DNA of 64,000 bases from Hoeflea_A sp965228435 (GCA_965228435.1 OZ245818.1:3534001-3598000); one strand, 5' to 3'. Positions 8,398 to 16,696 are shown, counted from the first letter of the stretch. Numbers and translations are program-made. The notes: a model not told the origin generated them from the letters alone.

Positions 8398-8895
8398 TCA
8401 GGCTGGTTCTGCCGCCTTCTTCGGCGGATCTTCGTAAGCGGGGGTTGCAGCTGCTGCGATCCGCTCTGCCATGGATAGAAAAAGCTTGAGCTCTTCTTCC
8501 GTCAAGGCCTGATCCACGGCGTCGCAATAGACCGTCACGGACGGAAGCAGCCGTTGGATCTCATCCTGGCCTTTGGCCGTCAGGGAAAAGCGGCGCGACC
8601 GACGATCTTCATTGCAGCGCCGCGAGGCGATCAAGCCGGCATCTTCCAAATAGGCCAGGGACCGGCTGATCTGTCCCTGTTCGATCTTGGTGTAGTCGAC
8701 CAGTTCCTTCTGGGTGATCTCGCCGCGCGAGGCCAGGCCAATGCAAATCCGCCATCCCGGAAGGCCGATCTCCGATTGCTGGTTGAGCAGTTCGCCCAGT
8801 TCGCTGCGCAGCAGTCGCGACAGGCGATGGGTTGCCATGGAAACGATGCTGGCGCCCGGCGGCACAAAGTCCAGATCGAGAATTCCGGCGCTCAT
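8398..8895 (-). CDS. MarR family transcriptional regulator
   Basis: A winged-helix regulator of 165 residues from ATG 8895. The recognition region reads EITQKELVDYTKIEQGQISRSLAYLEDAGLIASRR, with the wing DRRSRRFSLTAKGQDEIQRL. ATG 8895 is preceded by GGGGA at good spacing; an upstream ATG at 8907 has none. It is the promoter-proximal gene of the tctCBA unit and diverges from the aminotransferase gene. The palindrome at 8941-8953 in the shared gap is the likely operator, so the protein probably represses itself, the transporter and the divergent enzymes until a pathway ligand binds. That regulatory model is inference. Confidence 0.9.
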   Translation of the reverse strand: MSAGILDLDFVPPGASIVSMATHRLSRLLRSELGELLNQQSEIGLPGWRICIGLASRGEITQKELVDYTKIEQGQISRSLAYLEDAGLIASRRCNEDRRSRRFSLTAKGQDEIQRLLPSVTVYCDAVDQALTEEELKLFLSMAERIAAAATPAYEDPPKKAAEPA

Positions 8896-8935
8896 GGCGG
8901 TCCCCATTGACAACGACGTTTTCCGTTTTTTATAT

Positions 8936-8960
8936 GATAAGTCATTAAATGACAAGTCAT
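8936..8960. promoter_or_regulatory. MarR-type operator: GTCATT-A-AATGAC palindrome with flanking half-site repeats
   Basis: The core at 8941-8953 is a perfect 6-1-6 palindrome. A further AAGTCAT copy follows at 8954-8960 and overlaps the repeat on the right. A possible -10 sequence TATGAT for the rightward gene lies at 8933-8938, so binding would block transcription. It sits midway between marR (start 8895) and the aminotransferase gene (start 8973). Confidence 0.65.
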
Positions 8961-8972
8961 GGAAATAGACCC

Positions 8973-10181
8973 TTGCTTGAATCCCTGTCACTGCCCGCCC
9001 CGCCCCCGATCCTTCGGCTGTCCCAGGAGTTCGCCGCCGATACCAGGGCCGGCAAGATCGACCTCGGCATCGGTGTCTATCGCGACGATCTCGGACGAAC
9101 GGCGGTTCTGGACTGCGTCAAGGCGGCCGAACAAAGGATTTTGGCCGATCAACAGACCAAGACCTATGTCGGTCTGCAGGGCGATCCCGAATACTGCCGC
9201 GCCGCAACAGAGCTGGTGCTCGGCGATGCGGTCGAGTCGGCACGGCTTGCCAGCGTCCAGACACCGGGCGGCAGCGGCGCGTTGCGCCTGCTTTTCGATC
9301 TGATCAAAGGTGCGCATCCTTCGGCAACGGTTTGGCTACCCACGCCAAGCTGGTCCAATCACGTGCCGACCCTGCGGCAGGCCGGTTTGCCGTCCAGCTC
9401 CTACCGCTATTTCGATGAAGCCGGACGAAACGTCGATTTTGACGGCATGATGGAGGATCTGGCGACGGTACCGCGCGGCGATGTGGTTCTGTTGCACGGT
9501 TGCTGCCACAATCCGACCGGTGCGGACCTTTCGAAGGAACAGTGGGAGCGTGTCGGGTCATTGCTGCTTGAGCGGGGCCTGGTGCCGCTGGTCGACCTGG
9601 CCTATCTCGGCTTCGGCGATGAGCTCGAAGGCGATGCCTTTGCCGTGCGGCAGCTGGCCGCGACGCTTCCGGAAGTGTTCGTGGCGGTGTCATTTTCCAA
9701 GAATTTTGCGATCTATCGCGAACGGACCGGGCTGGCCCTGGTCGTCGCCGAGACGGAAACCGCGGCCAAGGCGGCGGCGGGGACGTTGAAAAACCTGGCC
9801 CGTGGCAACTACTCGATGCCACCCGATCATGGTGCTGCGATCGTGCGAACCGTTCTGTGTGACCCAAAGCTCAGGGCCCAATGGCTCGGCGAACTGCGGA
9901 CCATGCGCGAGCGGGTCGCATCGATGCGCCACGAGCTCGTCACGGCACTGCAACAGCAGACGAGCTCGAACCGGTTCGATTATCTGGCGCGCCAGGCCGG
10001 CATGTTTTCGCTCCTGGATATCGGTCCGGAGGCGATCAAGAGCCTGCGTGAAGATCATGCGATCTATGCCATCGACGATGGCAGGATCAATGTGGCGGGT
10101 ATCCAGAAAAGTGATATCGAGCCGCTGGCTGCGGCCATCGCCAAAGTTGTCGGGATGCGTTCAGGAGGAGCGATTTCATGA
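8973..10181 (+). CDS. Aspartate/aromatic amino acid aminotransferase (class I PLP enzyme)
   Basis: PLP enzyme of about 402 residues, close to TyrB/AspC. Features seen: substrate-loop GKIDLGIGVYRDDLGRTAVLDCVK near the N-terminus, HGCCHNPTGADLS in the middle, and the cofactor lysine in VAVSFSKNFAIYRERTGLA. Ahead of the usual family N-terminus (MFESL) there is an ATG at 8949 that lies inside the operator palindrome and has no ribosome site. The TTG at 8973 gives MLESL and has GGAAAT upstream, so I prefer it. It overlaps the next gene by 4 bases (ATGA). It probably converts an amino acid to a 2-oxo acid for the ThDP enzyme downstream. Confidence 0.88.
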   Translation: MLESLSLPAPPPILRLSQEFAADTRAGKIDLGIGVYRDDLGRTAVLDCVKAAEQRILADQQTKTYVGLQGDPEYCRAATELVLGDAVESARLASVQTPGGSGALRLLFDLIKGAHPSATVWLPTPSWSNHVPTLRQAGLPSSSYRYFDEAGRNVDFDGMMEDLATVPRGDVVLLHGCCHNPTGADLSKEQWERVGSLLLERGLVPLVDLAYLGFGDELEGDAFAVRQLAATLPEVFVAVSFSKNFAIYRERTGLALVVAETETAAKAAAGTLKNLARGNYSMPPDHGAAIVRTVLCDPKLRAQWLGELRTMRERVASMRHELVTALQQQTSSNRFDYLARQAGMFSLLDIGPEAIKSLREDHAIYAIDDGRINVAGIQKSDIEPLAAAIAKVVGMRSGGAIS

Positions 10182-11806
10182 GTCAAACCGTTGCGGACCT
10201 GGTGGTCGACAGCTTGATCGCCAACGGCATCGAAAATCTGTATTGCCTGCCCGGCGTCCAGAACGATCCCCTGTTCGATGCGCTCTACCGCAAGCAGAAT
10301 GTCATACATCCGGTGCATGCGCGCCACGAGCAGGGCGCCGTTTACATGGCCCTTGGTGCCGCTCTTGCGACGGGCAAGCAACAGGCGTTCGCCATTGTAC
10401 CGGGGCCTGGCTTCCTTAACGGCGCTGCCGCCCTGTGCACGGCTCAGTCACTGAACCTGCCTGTCTTCGGGGTTGTCGGCCAGATCCCCTCCAGGGCGAT
10501 CGGCAAGGGCTTTGGGCTGTTGCATGAGATCGACGGCCAGCTCGAGATTTTCCAGTCGCTGACGAAACATGCCGAGCGGGTCATGGACGGTGACGAAGCG
10601 CCGGCGCAGGTCGATGCCGCATGGACGGCCATTTGGACCGGTCGGCCGCGCCCGGTCGGACTGGAGGTTCCGGTCGATGTCTGGCGCAAGGATAGCGGCT
10701 ACGACCCGGCATCGCTGTCGGTCGCAAGACCGGACATGGTTGCGCCGGATGCCGACCTGATTGCCAAGGCTGCAGACGCGATTGCCGGATCGGCGCGGCC
10801 GTTGATTGTCGTCGGTTCCGGTGCCCAGAGCCACAGCGCTGAAGTCCGCGATCTTGCCGCTCGCATCGGCGCAGGCGTGATGGCTTTTCGAACCGGACAC
10901 GGCGTCATGGACTCCCGCGATCCCTTGTCGATCACGATGCCCATGGGACATGCCCTGTGGAAGGACTGCGATCTGGTCATCGGTCTCGGGACCCGGATGA
11001 CGGCACAGAAGCTCGAATGGGGCGTCGATGACGATCTGAAAATCGTGCATATCGATCTGGACGAGGCGGCGCTCAACCGGGTCGCTCCGGCAACCGTCGG
11101 TATTCAGGCCGATCTTGGTGCGGCTTTGCCGGCGTTGATCGATGCTTTGCCCGATCAGCCGGATCGCTCGACATGGAGAGAGCGTATCGTCGACGAAAAG
11201 ACCCGGTTGATGGCGGAGTTCGAAACCGAGCTGGCGCCGCAACTCGGGTGGCTTCGCGCGATCCGCGAGGCCTTGCCGGAAGACGGCATCTTCGTCGATG
11301 AGCTGACGCAGATCGGCTACGTCTCCCGCTTTACATTCCCGACCTATGGACCGCGCACGTTTCTGTCGACAGGCTATCAGGGGACATTGGGCTGGGGCAT
11401 CGCTTCAGCCATCGGTGCCGCCCACGCACGCCCTGACGTGCCGGTCGTGTCCATCGCCGGCGATGGTGGCGCAATGTTCACCATCTCGGAGCTGGCGACG
11501 GCCGCCCATCACGGCATTCCCGTCAATATCGTGGTCATGAAGGACAATGCCTTCGGCAACGTCAAAGGCATTCAGCGCGACAACTACGGTGGACGCTACA
11601 TTGCATCGGACCTGACGAGCCCCGATTTCGTCGGGCTGGCCGAGAGTTGCGGCGTGAGCGCTGCCAGGGCTGAAACGCCCGACGCTCTTTTGCGGGAACT
11701 GCGCAAAGCCATTGCCAACCCCGGTCCCAACCTCATCGAGGTGCCGGTCGGTGAGTTTCCCTCACCGTGGAAATACATCCTGATGCCGAAGGTGCGTGGC
11801 AAGTAG
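10178..11806 (+). CDS. ThDP-dependent 2-oxo acid decarboxylase/acetolactate synthase-like enzyme
   Basis: 542 residues with the three-domain ThDP fold. The N-terminal Pyr domain has the catalytic-Glu motif HARHEQGAVYMALGAALATGK. The middle domain carries RPLIVVGSGAQSHSAEVRDLAARIGA. The C-terminal PP domain has the GDG...N cofactor motif in AGDGGAMFTISEL...DNAFGNV. The protein is most like the benzoylformate/oxo-acid decarboxylase and acetolactate-synthase-like group, and no small regulatory subunit is present. Its start overlaps the aminotransferase stop (ATGA), so a transamination-decarboxylation pair is likely. Which 2-oxo acid (aryl-pyruvate, sulfopyruvate or other) cannot be told from the sequence. 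Confidence 0.88.
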   Translation: MSQTVADLVVDSLIANGIENLYCLPGVQNDPLFDALYRKQNVIHPVHARHEQGAVYMALGAALATGKQQAFAIVPGPGFLNGAAALCTAQSLNLPVFGVVGQIPSRAIGKGFGLLHEIDGQLEIFQSLTKHAERVMDGDEAPAQVDAAWTAIWTGRPRPVGLEVPVDVWRKDSGYDPASLSVARPDMVAPDADLIAKAADAIAGSARPLIVVGSGAQSHSAEVRDLAARIGAGVMAFRTGHGVMDSRDPLSITMPMGHALWKDCDLVIGLGTRMTAQKLEWGVDDDLKIVHIDLDEAALNRVAPATVGIQADLGAALPALIDALPDQPDRSTWRERIVDEKTRLMAEFETELAPQLGWLRAIREALPEDGIFVDELTQIGYVSRFTFPTYGPRTFLSTGYQGTLGWGIASAIGAAHARPDVPVVSIAGDGGAMFTISELATAAHHGIPVNIVVMKDNAFGNVKGIQRDNYGGRYIASDLTSPDFVGLAESCGVSAARAETPDALLRELRKAIANPGPNLIEVPVGEFPSPWKYILMPKVRGK

Positions 11807-11846
11807 GTCGAGCAGGGATTAAGCGGCAGAAGCCAAGTATTGTCCG

Positions 11847-12503
11847 CTATCCCATCTGTTCGTTCGACAGGGGTATGGAAGCAAGAAAATCCCGACGAAG
11901 TTCACCGTTCGTCTGGAATTCGCCAAGCAGCCGCCGGGTGACCAAAGAGACACCGGGTTTTCGAACACCGCGCGTGGTCATGCACATGTGGGCGGCTTCC
12001 ACCACGACCGCCACGCCGCGTGGCTGGAGCACGTCCTGGATGGTGTCGGCGATCTGTGAGGTCAGGGTCTCCTGGATCTGGAGACGCTTGGCAAAAGCCT
12101 CAACAACACGGGCAAGTTTGCTGATCCCGACGACACGGTTTTCCGGGAGATAGGCCACGTGCACCTTGCCGATGATCGGCACCATGTGATGTTCACAGTG
12201 CGATTCCAATCGCATGTTGCGCAACAAAATCAGGTCATCGTAGTCGTTGGTCTCCTCGAACGTACGAGCCAGCAGTTCCGCCGGATCGGACTTGTAGCCT
12301 TCGAAAAATTCCTCATAGGCGCGGACCACCCGCGCAGGCGTATCGATCAGTCCCTCGCGGTCGGGATCGTCACCGCTCCATTCCAACAAAACACGAACGG
12401 CGGCTTCTGCGTCCGCTCGAGACGGACGGTGTCTCGACGCCTCGAATTTCGGCGTCGGAGCCGCGGCATTTGCTGCGTAAGTCATCGTGGTCGCGTTCGT
12501 CAT
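11847..12503 (-). CDS. folE: GTP cyclohydrolase I, zinc-dependent type IA
   Basis: 218 residues from ATG 12503. It converts GTP to 7,8-dihydroneopterin triphosphate, the first step to folate and pterins. Core motifs are LRNMRLESHCEHHMVPIIGKVHVAYLP, with the zinc-binding Cys and His, GISKLARVVEAFAKRLQIQE and AHMCMTTRGVRKPG with the third zinc ligand Cys. These identify the classical zinc enzyme rather than FolE2. An upstream in-frame extension in the AT-rich gap has no ribosome site and covers the Zur-like box, so it is rejected. It diverges from a COG0523 GTPase; in Bacillus the COG0523 protein ZagA supports FolE under zinc limitation, so co-location here is meaningful. Confidence 0.95.
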   Translation of the reverse strand: MTNATTMTYAANAAAPTPKFEASRHRPSRADAEAAVRVLLEWSGDDPDREGLIDTPARVVRAYEEFFEGYKSDPAELLARTFEETNDYDDLILLRNMRLESHCEHHMVPIIGKVHVAYLPENRVVGISKLARVVEAFAKRLQIQETLTSQIADTIQDVLQPRGVAVVVEAAHMCMTTRGVRKPGVSLVTRRLLGEFQTNGELRRDFLASIPLSNEQMG

Positions 12504-12569
12504 TTCGCCTTGATCCCTCATTCCGCAACGACCAGTGGTCTGCGGGTGCCTTGGCCTTGATTTCGAAGA

Positions 12570-12584
12570 TGTTATAACGTAACA
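12570..12584. promoter_or_regulatory. Zur-like box (TGTTA-N5-TAACA) between folE and the COG0523 gene
   Basis: The 15-mer TGTTATAACGTAACA is a perfect inverted repeat in its 5-base arms and fits the TGTTATA/TATAACA core of proteobacterial Zur sites. It stands 67 bases upstream of folE and about 97 upstream of the preferred COG0523 start, in an AT-rich island. Zinc-dependent repression of both directions is inferred from the site and from gene content. Confidence 0.65.
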
Positions 12585-12680
12585 AATCGAAAAGACGAGA
12601 GCCCTGCAAAATCTCTCGATCAGACTCACCACAATGCGACCCTGGGGTCACTGGCGACCTTGAAACAGGAGGATGAAACC

Positions 12681-13898
12681 CTGAACGCTCACGACACCCG
12701 CCTGCCGGTCACCGTGCTCTCCGGCTTCCTTGGTGCAGGAAAAACGACTCTGCTGAACCGCGTTCTGAACAATCGTGAAGGACGCCGAGTCGCCGTCATC
12801 GTCAATGATATGTCCGAGGTGAATATCGACGCCGATCTGGTCCGTACCGACACGGAGCTTCACCGCACGGAGGAAACGCTTGTTGAAATGTCGAACGGCT
12901 GCATCTGCTGCACGCTGCGCGACGATCTTCTGGCCGAGGTCCGGCGTCTGGCCGGTGAGGGCCGGTTCGATTATCTGCTGATCGAGTCGACCGGAATCTC
13001 GGAACCGCTGCCTGTTGCAGCGACCTTTGAGTTTCGAGACGAACAAGGCGAAAGCCTCTCGGATGTCGCCCGCCTCGACACCATGGTCACGGTCGTGGAT
13101 GCGGTGAACCTGCTGAAGGACTTTTCCAGCCACGATTTCCTGCGCGACCGGGGTGAGACACTGGGCGAAGAGGACGAGCGTACGCTTGTTCATCTGCTGA
13201 CCGACCAGATCGAATTTGCGGACGTGGTCATTCTCAACAAGGTCGCCGACGCCGAGCCGCATCAGGTCGATGCTGCGCGCAAGATCATTCGCAGCCTGAA
13301 CGCCGACGCACGCATTATCGAGACCAATCACTCCGATGCACCCTCGGATACGATCCTTGATACCGGGCTCTTCGATATGGAGAAAGCGCACGAACATCCA
13401 ATGTGGGCCAAGGAGCTTTACGGCTTTGCCGATCACGTTCCGGAGACCGAGGAATATGGCGTGGCGAGTTTCGTCTACCGGGCACGCCGTCCTTTTGTGC
13501 CGGAGAAGATCCAGGCCCTGCTGAATGGCGCGATGCCCGGCGTCATCCGCGCCAAGGGGCACTTCTGGATTGCCACACGGCCCGAATGGGTCGCCGAGTT
13601 CTCCCTGGCCGGTGCGTTGTCGAGTGTTTCGCCGCTCGGCACATGGTGGGCGTCGGTTCCGGAAGAACGCTGGCCGGATCACGAAAGCGCGCGCGCCTAT
13701 ATCGCCGCGAATTGGCAAGAGCCCTGGGGTGACAGAAGGCAGGAGATCGTCTTCATCGGCGCCGGTATCGATTGGCCGGAATTGAGAGCACGGCTCGACG
13801 ACTGCCTGTTGCCCGAAGATGTGGCCGCAGGTCCCGGTTCGCTTCCTGACCTGCCGGATCCGTTCCCGAGATGGCGCCGGGTGGAGGCAGCGGCATGA
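12681..13898 (+). CDS. zigA: COG0523 zinc metallochaperone GTPase, ZigA-like
   Basis: A G3E-family GTPase of about 405 residues. Motifs in order: Walker A GFLGAGKTTLL, VNDMSEVNIDADL, the metal-binding CxCC in MSNGCICCTLRDDLL, IESTGISEPLPVA, the NKVADAE base-recognition element, and a His-containing linker HEHPMWAKELYGFADHVPETEEYGV before the CobW C-terminal domain. Predicted to deliver zinc to client proteins during zinc shortage. The best ribosome site, AGGAGG at 12667-12672, is 8 bases before a CTG codon at 12681. A TTG at 12660 is the alternative start but has no such site. A four-codon ATG AAA CCC TGA frame overlaps this junction. It is first in an operon with DUF1826 and an alcohol dehydrogenase; the Zur-like box lies upstream. 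Confidence 0.93.
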   Translation: MNAHDTRLPVTVLSGFLGAGKTTLLNRVLNNREGRRVAVIVNDMSEVNIDADLVRTDTELHRTEETLVEMSNGCICCTLRDDLLAEVRRLAGEGRFDYLLIESTGISEPLPVAATFEFRDEQGESLSDVARLDTMVTVVDAVNLLKDFSSHDFLRDRGETLGEEDERTLVHLLTDQIEFADVVILNKVADAEPHQVDAARKIIRSLNADARIIETNHSDAPSDTILDTGLFDMEKAHEHPMWAKELYGFADHVPETEEYGVASFVYRARRPFVPEKIQALLNGAMPGVIRAKGHFWIATRPEWVAEFSLAGALSSVSPLGTWWASVPEERWPDHESARAYIAANWQEPWGDRRQEIVFIGAGIDWPELRARLDDCLLPEDVAAGPGSLPDLPDPFPRWRRVEAAA

Positions 13899-14545
13899 TC
13901 CTCACTCAAGAACGCGTGGAAGAGGCGGCAGTCGGCGTCGAAATGGCGGACAGGCCCGAGGATTTGTCCGCAATTGGTCAACCAGGATGTGCCGCCGTCG
14001 TTTGGAGACGCAATCCGCTGCCGGACTTTCAAAGCTGGATCGACGGACTGGATCCCGCGCAATTGCCGAAAGCGCGTGTGGTCCTTCCCCCGGAGGCGGT
14101 CCGCGATGCAGCCTTTCAGATCTGCGAGGCCCATGGCACTCCGGAAAGCCCCGAACGCACCCGGCTGATAGAGGACGTTGCGGCGCTGGCGGATATTTTC
14201 GCGGGCCTGATGCATGCGCCATATCTGCGCTTGCGTTTCGATGTGATCACGACAAACGCCTGCCGAAAATTTCATATCGACGCCGTCACGGTGCGCCTGG
14301 TCTGCACCTATCGTGGAACGGGCACGCAATATGGCGTCGCTGCCGATGGCGATATGCCTCGTGAGATCTTCACGGTGCCGGCCGGCGCCCCGATCATTCT
14401 ACGCGGCACGCTTTGGCCGGAACATCCAAAGTCCGGGCTGCTGCACCGCTCGCCCCCAATTGAGGGCACCGGCGAGACGCGGCTGGTTTTTGTGCTTGAT
14501 CCCCTGGACCATCCAGAAGGTCACGCCCAGCAAATTCTGCATTAA
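13895..14545 (+). CDS. DUF1826 family protein
   Basis: 216 residues from ATG 13895, which overlaps the stop of the GTPase gene (ATGA). The hallmark of the family is visible at about residue 120: NACRKFHIDAVTVRLVCTYRGTGTQY, with a conserved Cys and His-x-Asp that resemble a metal site, and LHRSPPIEGTGETRLVFVLDP near the C-terminus, with another His. These His/Asp placements recall a cupin or oxygenase-like metal centre, but no reaction is established. DUF1826 proteins are often found next to COG0523 GTPases in zinc-responsive loci, which fits here. Confidence 0.85.
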   Translation: MILTQERVEEAAVGVEMADRPEDLSAIGQPGCAAVVWRRNPLPDFQSWIDGLDPAQLPKARVVLPPEAVRDAAFQICEAHGTPESPERTRLIEDVAALADIFAGLMHAPYLRLRFDVITTNACRKFHIDAVTVRLVCTYRGTGTQYGVAADGDMPREIFTVPAGAPIILRGTLWPEHPKSGLLHRSPPIEGTGETRLVFVLDPLDHPEGHAQQILH

Positions 14546-14569
14546 TTCTCAGATCTTAGGAGGACGATC

Positions 14570-15731
14570 ATGAAAACACGCGCAGCCATAGCGTGGGAGC
14601 CGAACCGACCCCTGGAAATTGAAGAAATCGACCTTGAAGGTCCGAAGGAGGGCGAGGTCCTGGTCAGGATCGTGACGACCAGCCTGTGTCATACCGATGT
14701 CTTCACCCTGTCGGGCGAAGACCCGGAAGGTCTCTTCCCCTGCATTCTGGGCCACGAGGGCTGTGGCGTCGTGGAGGAAGTGGGCAAGGGCGTCACTTCG
14801 GTGGCACCGGGAGACCATGTCATCCCGCTCTACGTCCCGGAAGATCCCAACTGTCCTTATATCAAATCCGGAAAAACCAATCTCTGCCAGACCATACGCC
14901 AAACACAGGGCGCCGGGCTGATGCCCGATGGAACCTCGCGGTTTTCCTACAGGGGTCGGCAGATCCTGCACTACATGGGGACCAGCACCTTCAGCGAATA
15001 CACCGTCCTGCCGGAGATATCGGTCGCCAAGATCGCCAAGGAAGCGCCCTTGTCCAAGGCGTCGGTCATGGGTTGCGCTGTTCCGACCGGCATGGGCGCC
15101 GTGCGCAACACTGCCAAGGTCGAAGCTGGTGCAACAGTCGCGGTGTTTGGTCTTGGCGCCGTTGGCATGGCCGTCATCCAGGGTGCGGTGATGAATGGTG
15201 CTTCGAAAATCATCGGGATCGACATCCACTGCGAAATTCCCGCTGGCCACGGCGCTCGGTGCCACGGAATGCATCAATCCGAAGGACCATGATGCGCCGA
15301 TCCAGGACGTGCTGGTCGAGATGACCGGCGGCGGCCTAGACTATACATTCGAGGCCGTGGGCAATGTCGAACTGATGCGTTCCGCTCTCGAAGCGTGCCA
15401 CAAGGGCTGGGGTGAATGCACCGTCATCGGTGTTGCCGGCGCCGGACAGGAAATCTCGACCCGACCGTTCCAACTTGTCACCGGCAGGGTCTGGCGCGGA
15501 ACCGCATTTGGCGGCGTTCTGGGTCGGAGCGAATTGCCCGGCATGGTCAATGAGTGGATGCGCGGCGATTTCAGCGTCGATCCCTACATCACGCACCACA
15601 TGACGCACGGCCAGATCAACACGGCTTTCGACCTGCTCAAAGCAGGCAAATCGATCCGGTCTGTCGTCCATTTCAGACCCAATGAAACGATGACGATCAA
15701 CACGCTGCCGGGTGAAATCGTCCCTGCATGA
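14570..15731 (+). pseudogene. Class III alcohol dehydrogenase-like (FrmA family) gene with a frameshift and a degenerate structural-zinc site
   Basis: A full-length glutathione-dependent formaldehyde dehydrogenase homologue read in two frames. The first part (14570 to about 15235) holds catalytic zinc ligands C40 (LCHTD), H62 (GHEG) and C169, and the NAD motif GLGAVG at 194-199. The second part continues in another frame from about 15234 (KFPLATALGATECINPKDHD ...) to the stop at 15731. The break is at GCGAAATTCC near 15233-15236, where two A bases appear missing relative to GAA AAA TTC. Normal family members carry four structural-zinc cysteines in the lobe before KTNLC; here the four positions are D92, C95, I98 and C106, so two ligands are lost. 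Strong AGGAGG precedes ATG 14570. Third gene of the zinc operon. A sequencing error at the break cannot be excluded. Confidence 0.82.
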
Positions 15732-15741
15732 TTTGATTGTC

Positions 15742-16668
15742 TCAGCGCCGGGTTGGAGCTTGGCGCTGTTCCCACGCCGGGTTCTTTCCGATCCTGTTCA
15801 GCAAAAAGTCCATGAACACCCGGACCTTGGCAGTCAGCACGTTTGATTTCGGGTAGACCAACCACAAAACCGAACGGTCATTGACCTCGTATCCGGGCAG
15901 CACGCGGACCAGTGAGCCGGCGGCGATTTCGCTGTGGACGCTCCACAGCGAATTCACTGAAATTCCTGCTCCTGCCAAAGTCGCGACTTTCTGGTTCAGC
16001 CCGTCATCGACAACCAGTCGGCATCCGGCGCCTGCCGGATCGAACTGTCCCGTTTCTCCGGAGGGTCCGATCAATTGCCTGGCTGACGGGTCACGAAACG
16101 CAATCAACTGGTGGTTTGGCAGGTCCTCCGGCTCTTGCGGCGTTCCATGCAGGTCCAGATAGCCGGGCGCCGCGCAGAGGATGCGGCGGTCGTCGGCAAG
16201 TTTGCGTCCCTTGAGACTGCTGTCTTCCAGCGCTGTGTTGCGCAAGGCCAGGTCGAAACTGCCTTCGATCAGGTCGAACTGAGCGTCGGAGAGCCGTAAG
16301 TCGAGACGGATCCCGGGGTGCAAATTCAGAAAGTCGGGCAACAACGGGGCAATGTAAAGTTGGGCAAAAGTGCTTGGCGCGGCAAACCTCAGGGTTCCGG
16401 TTGCTGTCGGGCTCGTCAAGCCCATCGCTGCCCGCGCTGCGTCTTCCTGTGCCAGAATTTCCCTGGCGTAGGGCAAAAACTCTGCACCTTCCAGCGACAG
16501 TGCGACCTTGCGGGTTGAGCGGTGTAGCAAGTCCGCTCCCAGGGCGTGTTCCAGTTTCGCCAACCGGCCGCTGGCGACCGCCGGTGCCATACCGAGTTCT
16601 CGGCCGGCAGCGCTGATGTTGAGTTTTTCGGCAGCCAGCACAAACAGTCGGACGCTTTGGGTGTCCAT
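15742..16668 (-). CDS. LysR family transcriptional regulator
   Basis: 308 residues. The N-terminal helix-turn-helix reads SVRLFVLAAEKLNISAAGRELGMAPAVASGRLAKLEHALGADLLHRSTRKVALSLEG. A substrate-binding domain follows with LRFAAPSTFAQLYIAPLLPDFLNLHPGIRLDLRLSD. It diverges from the DUF1330/CmcJ-like/monooxygenase/SDR operon, and a T-N11-A type box lies between at 16682-16696. It is most likely the activator of that operon, responding to a substrate or product. It converges with the dehydrogenase gene; a CAGCGCC/GGCGCTG hairpin (15743-15768) sits over its final codons and could end transcription. Confidence 0.92.
   Translation of the reverse strand: MDTQSVRLFVLAAEKLNISAAGRELGMAPAVASGRLAKLEHALGADLLHRSTRKVALSLEGAEFLPYAREILAQEDAARAAMGLTSPTATGTLRFAAPSTFAQLYIAPLLPDFLNLHPGIRLDLRLSDAQFDLIEGSFDLALRNTALEDSSLKGRKLADDRRILCAAPGYLDLHGTPQEPEDLPNHQLIAFRDPSARQLIGPSGETGQFDPAGAGCRLVVDDGLNQKVATLAGAGISVNSLWSVHSEIAAGSLVRVLPGYEVNDRSVLWLVYPKSNVLTAKVRVFMDFLLNRIGKNPAWEQRQAPTRR
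15743..15768. terminator. Hairpin between convergent dehydrogenase and lysR genes
   Basis: CAGCGCC at 15743-15749 pairs with GGCGCTG at 15762-15768 around a 12-base loop. It covers the end of lysR and follows the dehydrogenase stop at 15731. Only a short T run follows, so termination strength is uncertain. Confidence 0.35.
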
Positions 16669-16681
16669 CGATTATATCCGT

Positions 16682-16696
16682 TTCACGAATTATGAA
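16682..16696. promoter_or_regulatory. LysR-type box TTCA-N7-TGAA
   Basis: A symmetric site containing the T-N11-A core, located 14 bases from the lysR start and 90 bases before the DUF1330 start. The position between divergent genes is the usual one for LysR autoregulation and target activation. Confidence 0.5.

Noticed and set aside
8949..8951. ATG 8949 as start of the aminotransferase
   Set aside because: It lies inside the operator palindrome, close to the expected transcription start, without a ribosome site; TTG 8973 gives the family N-terminus.
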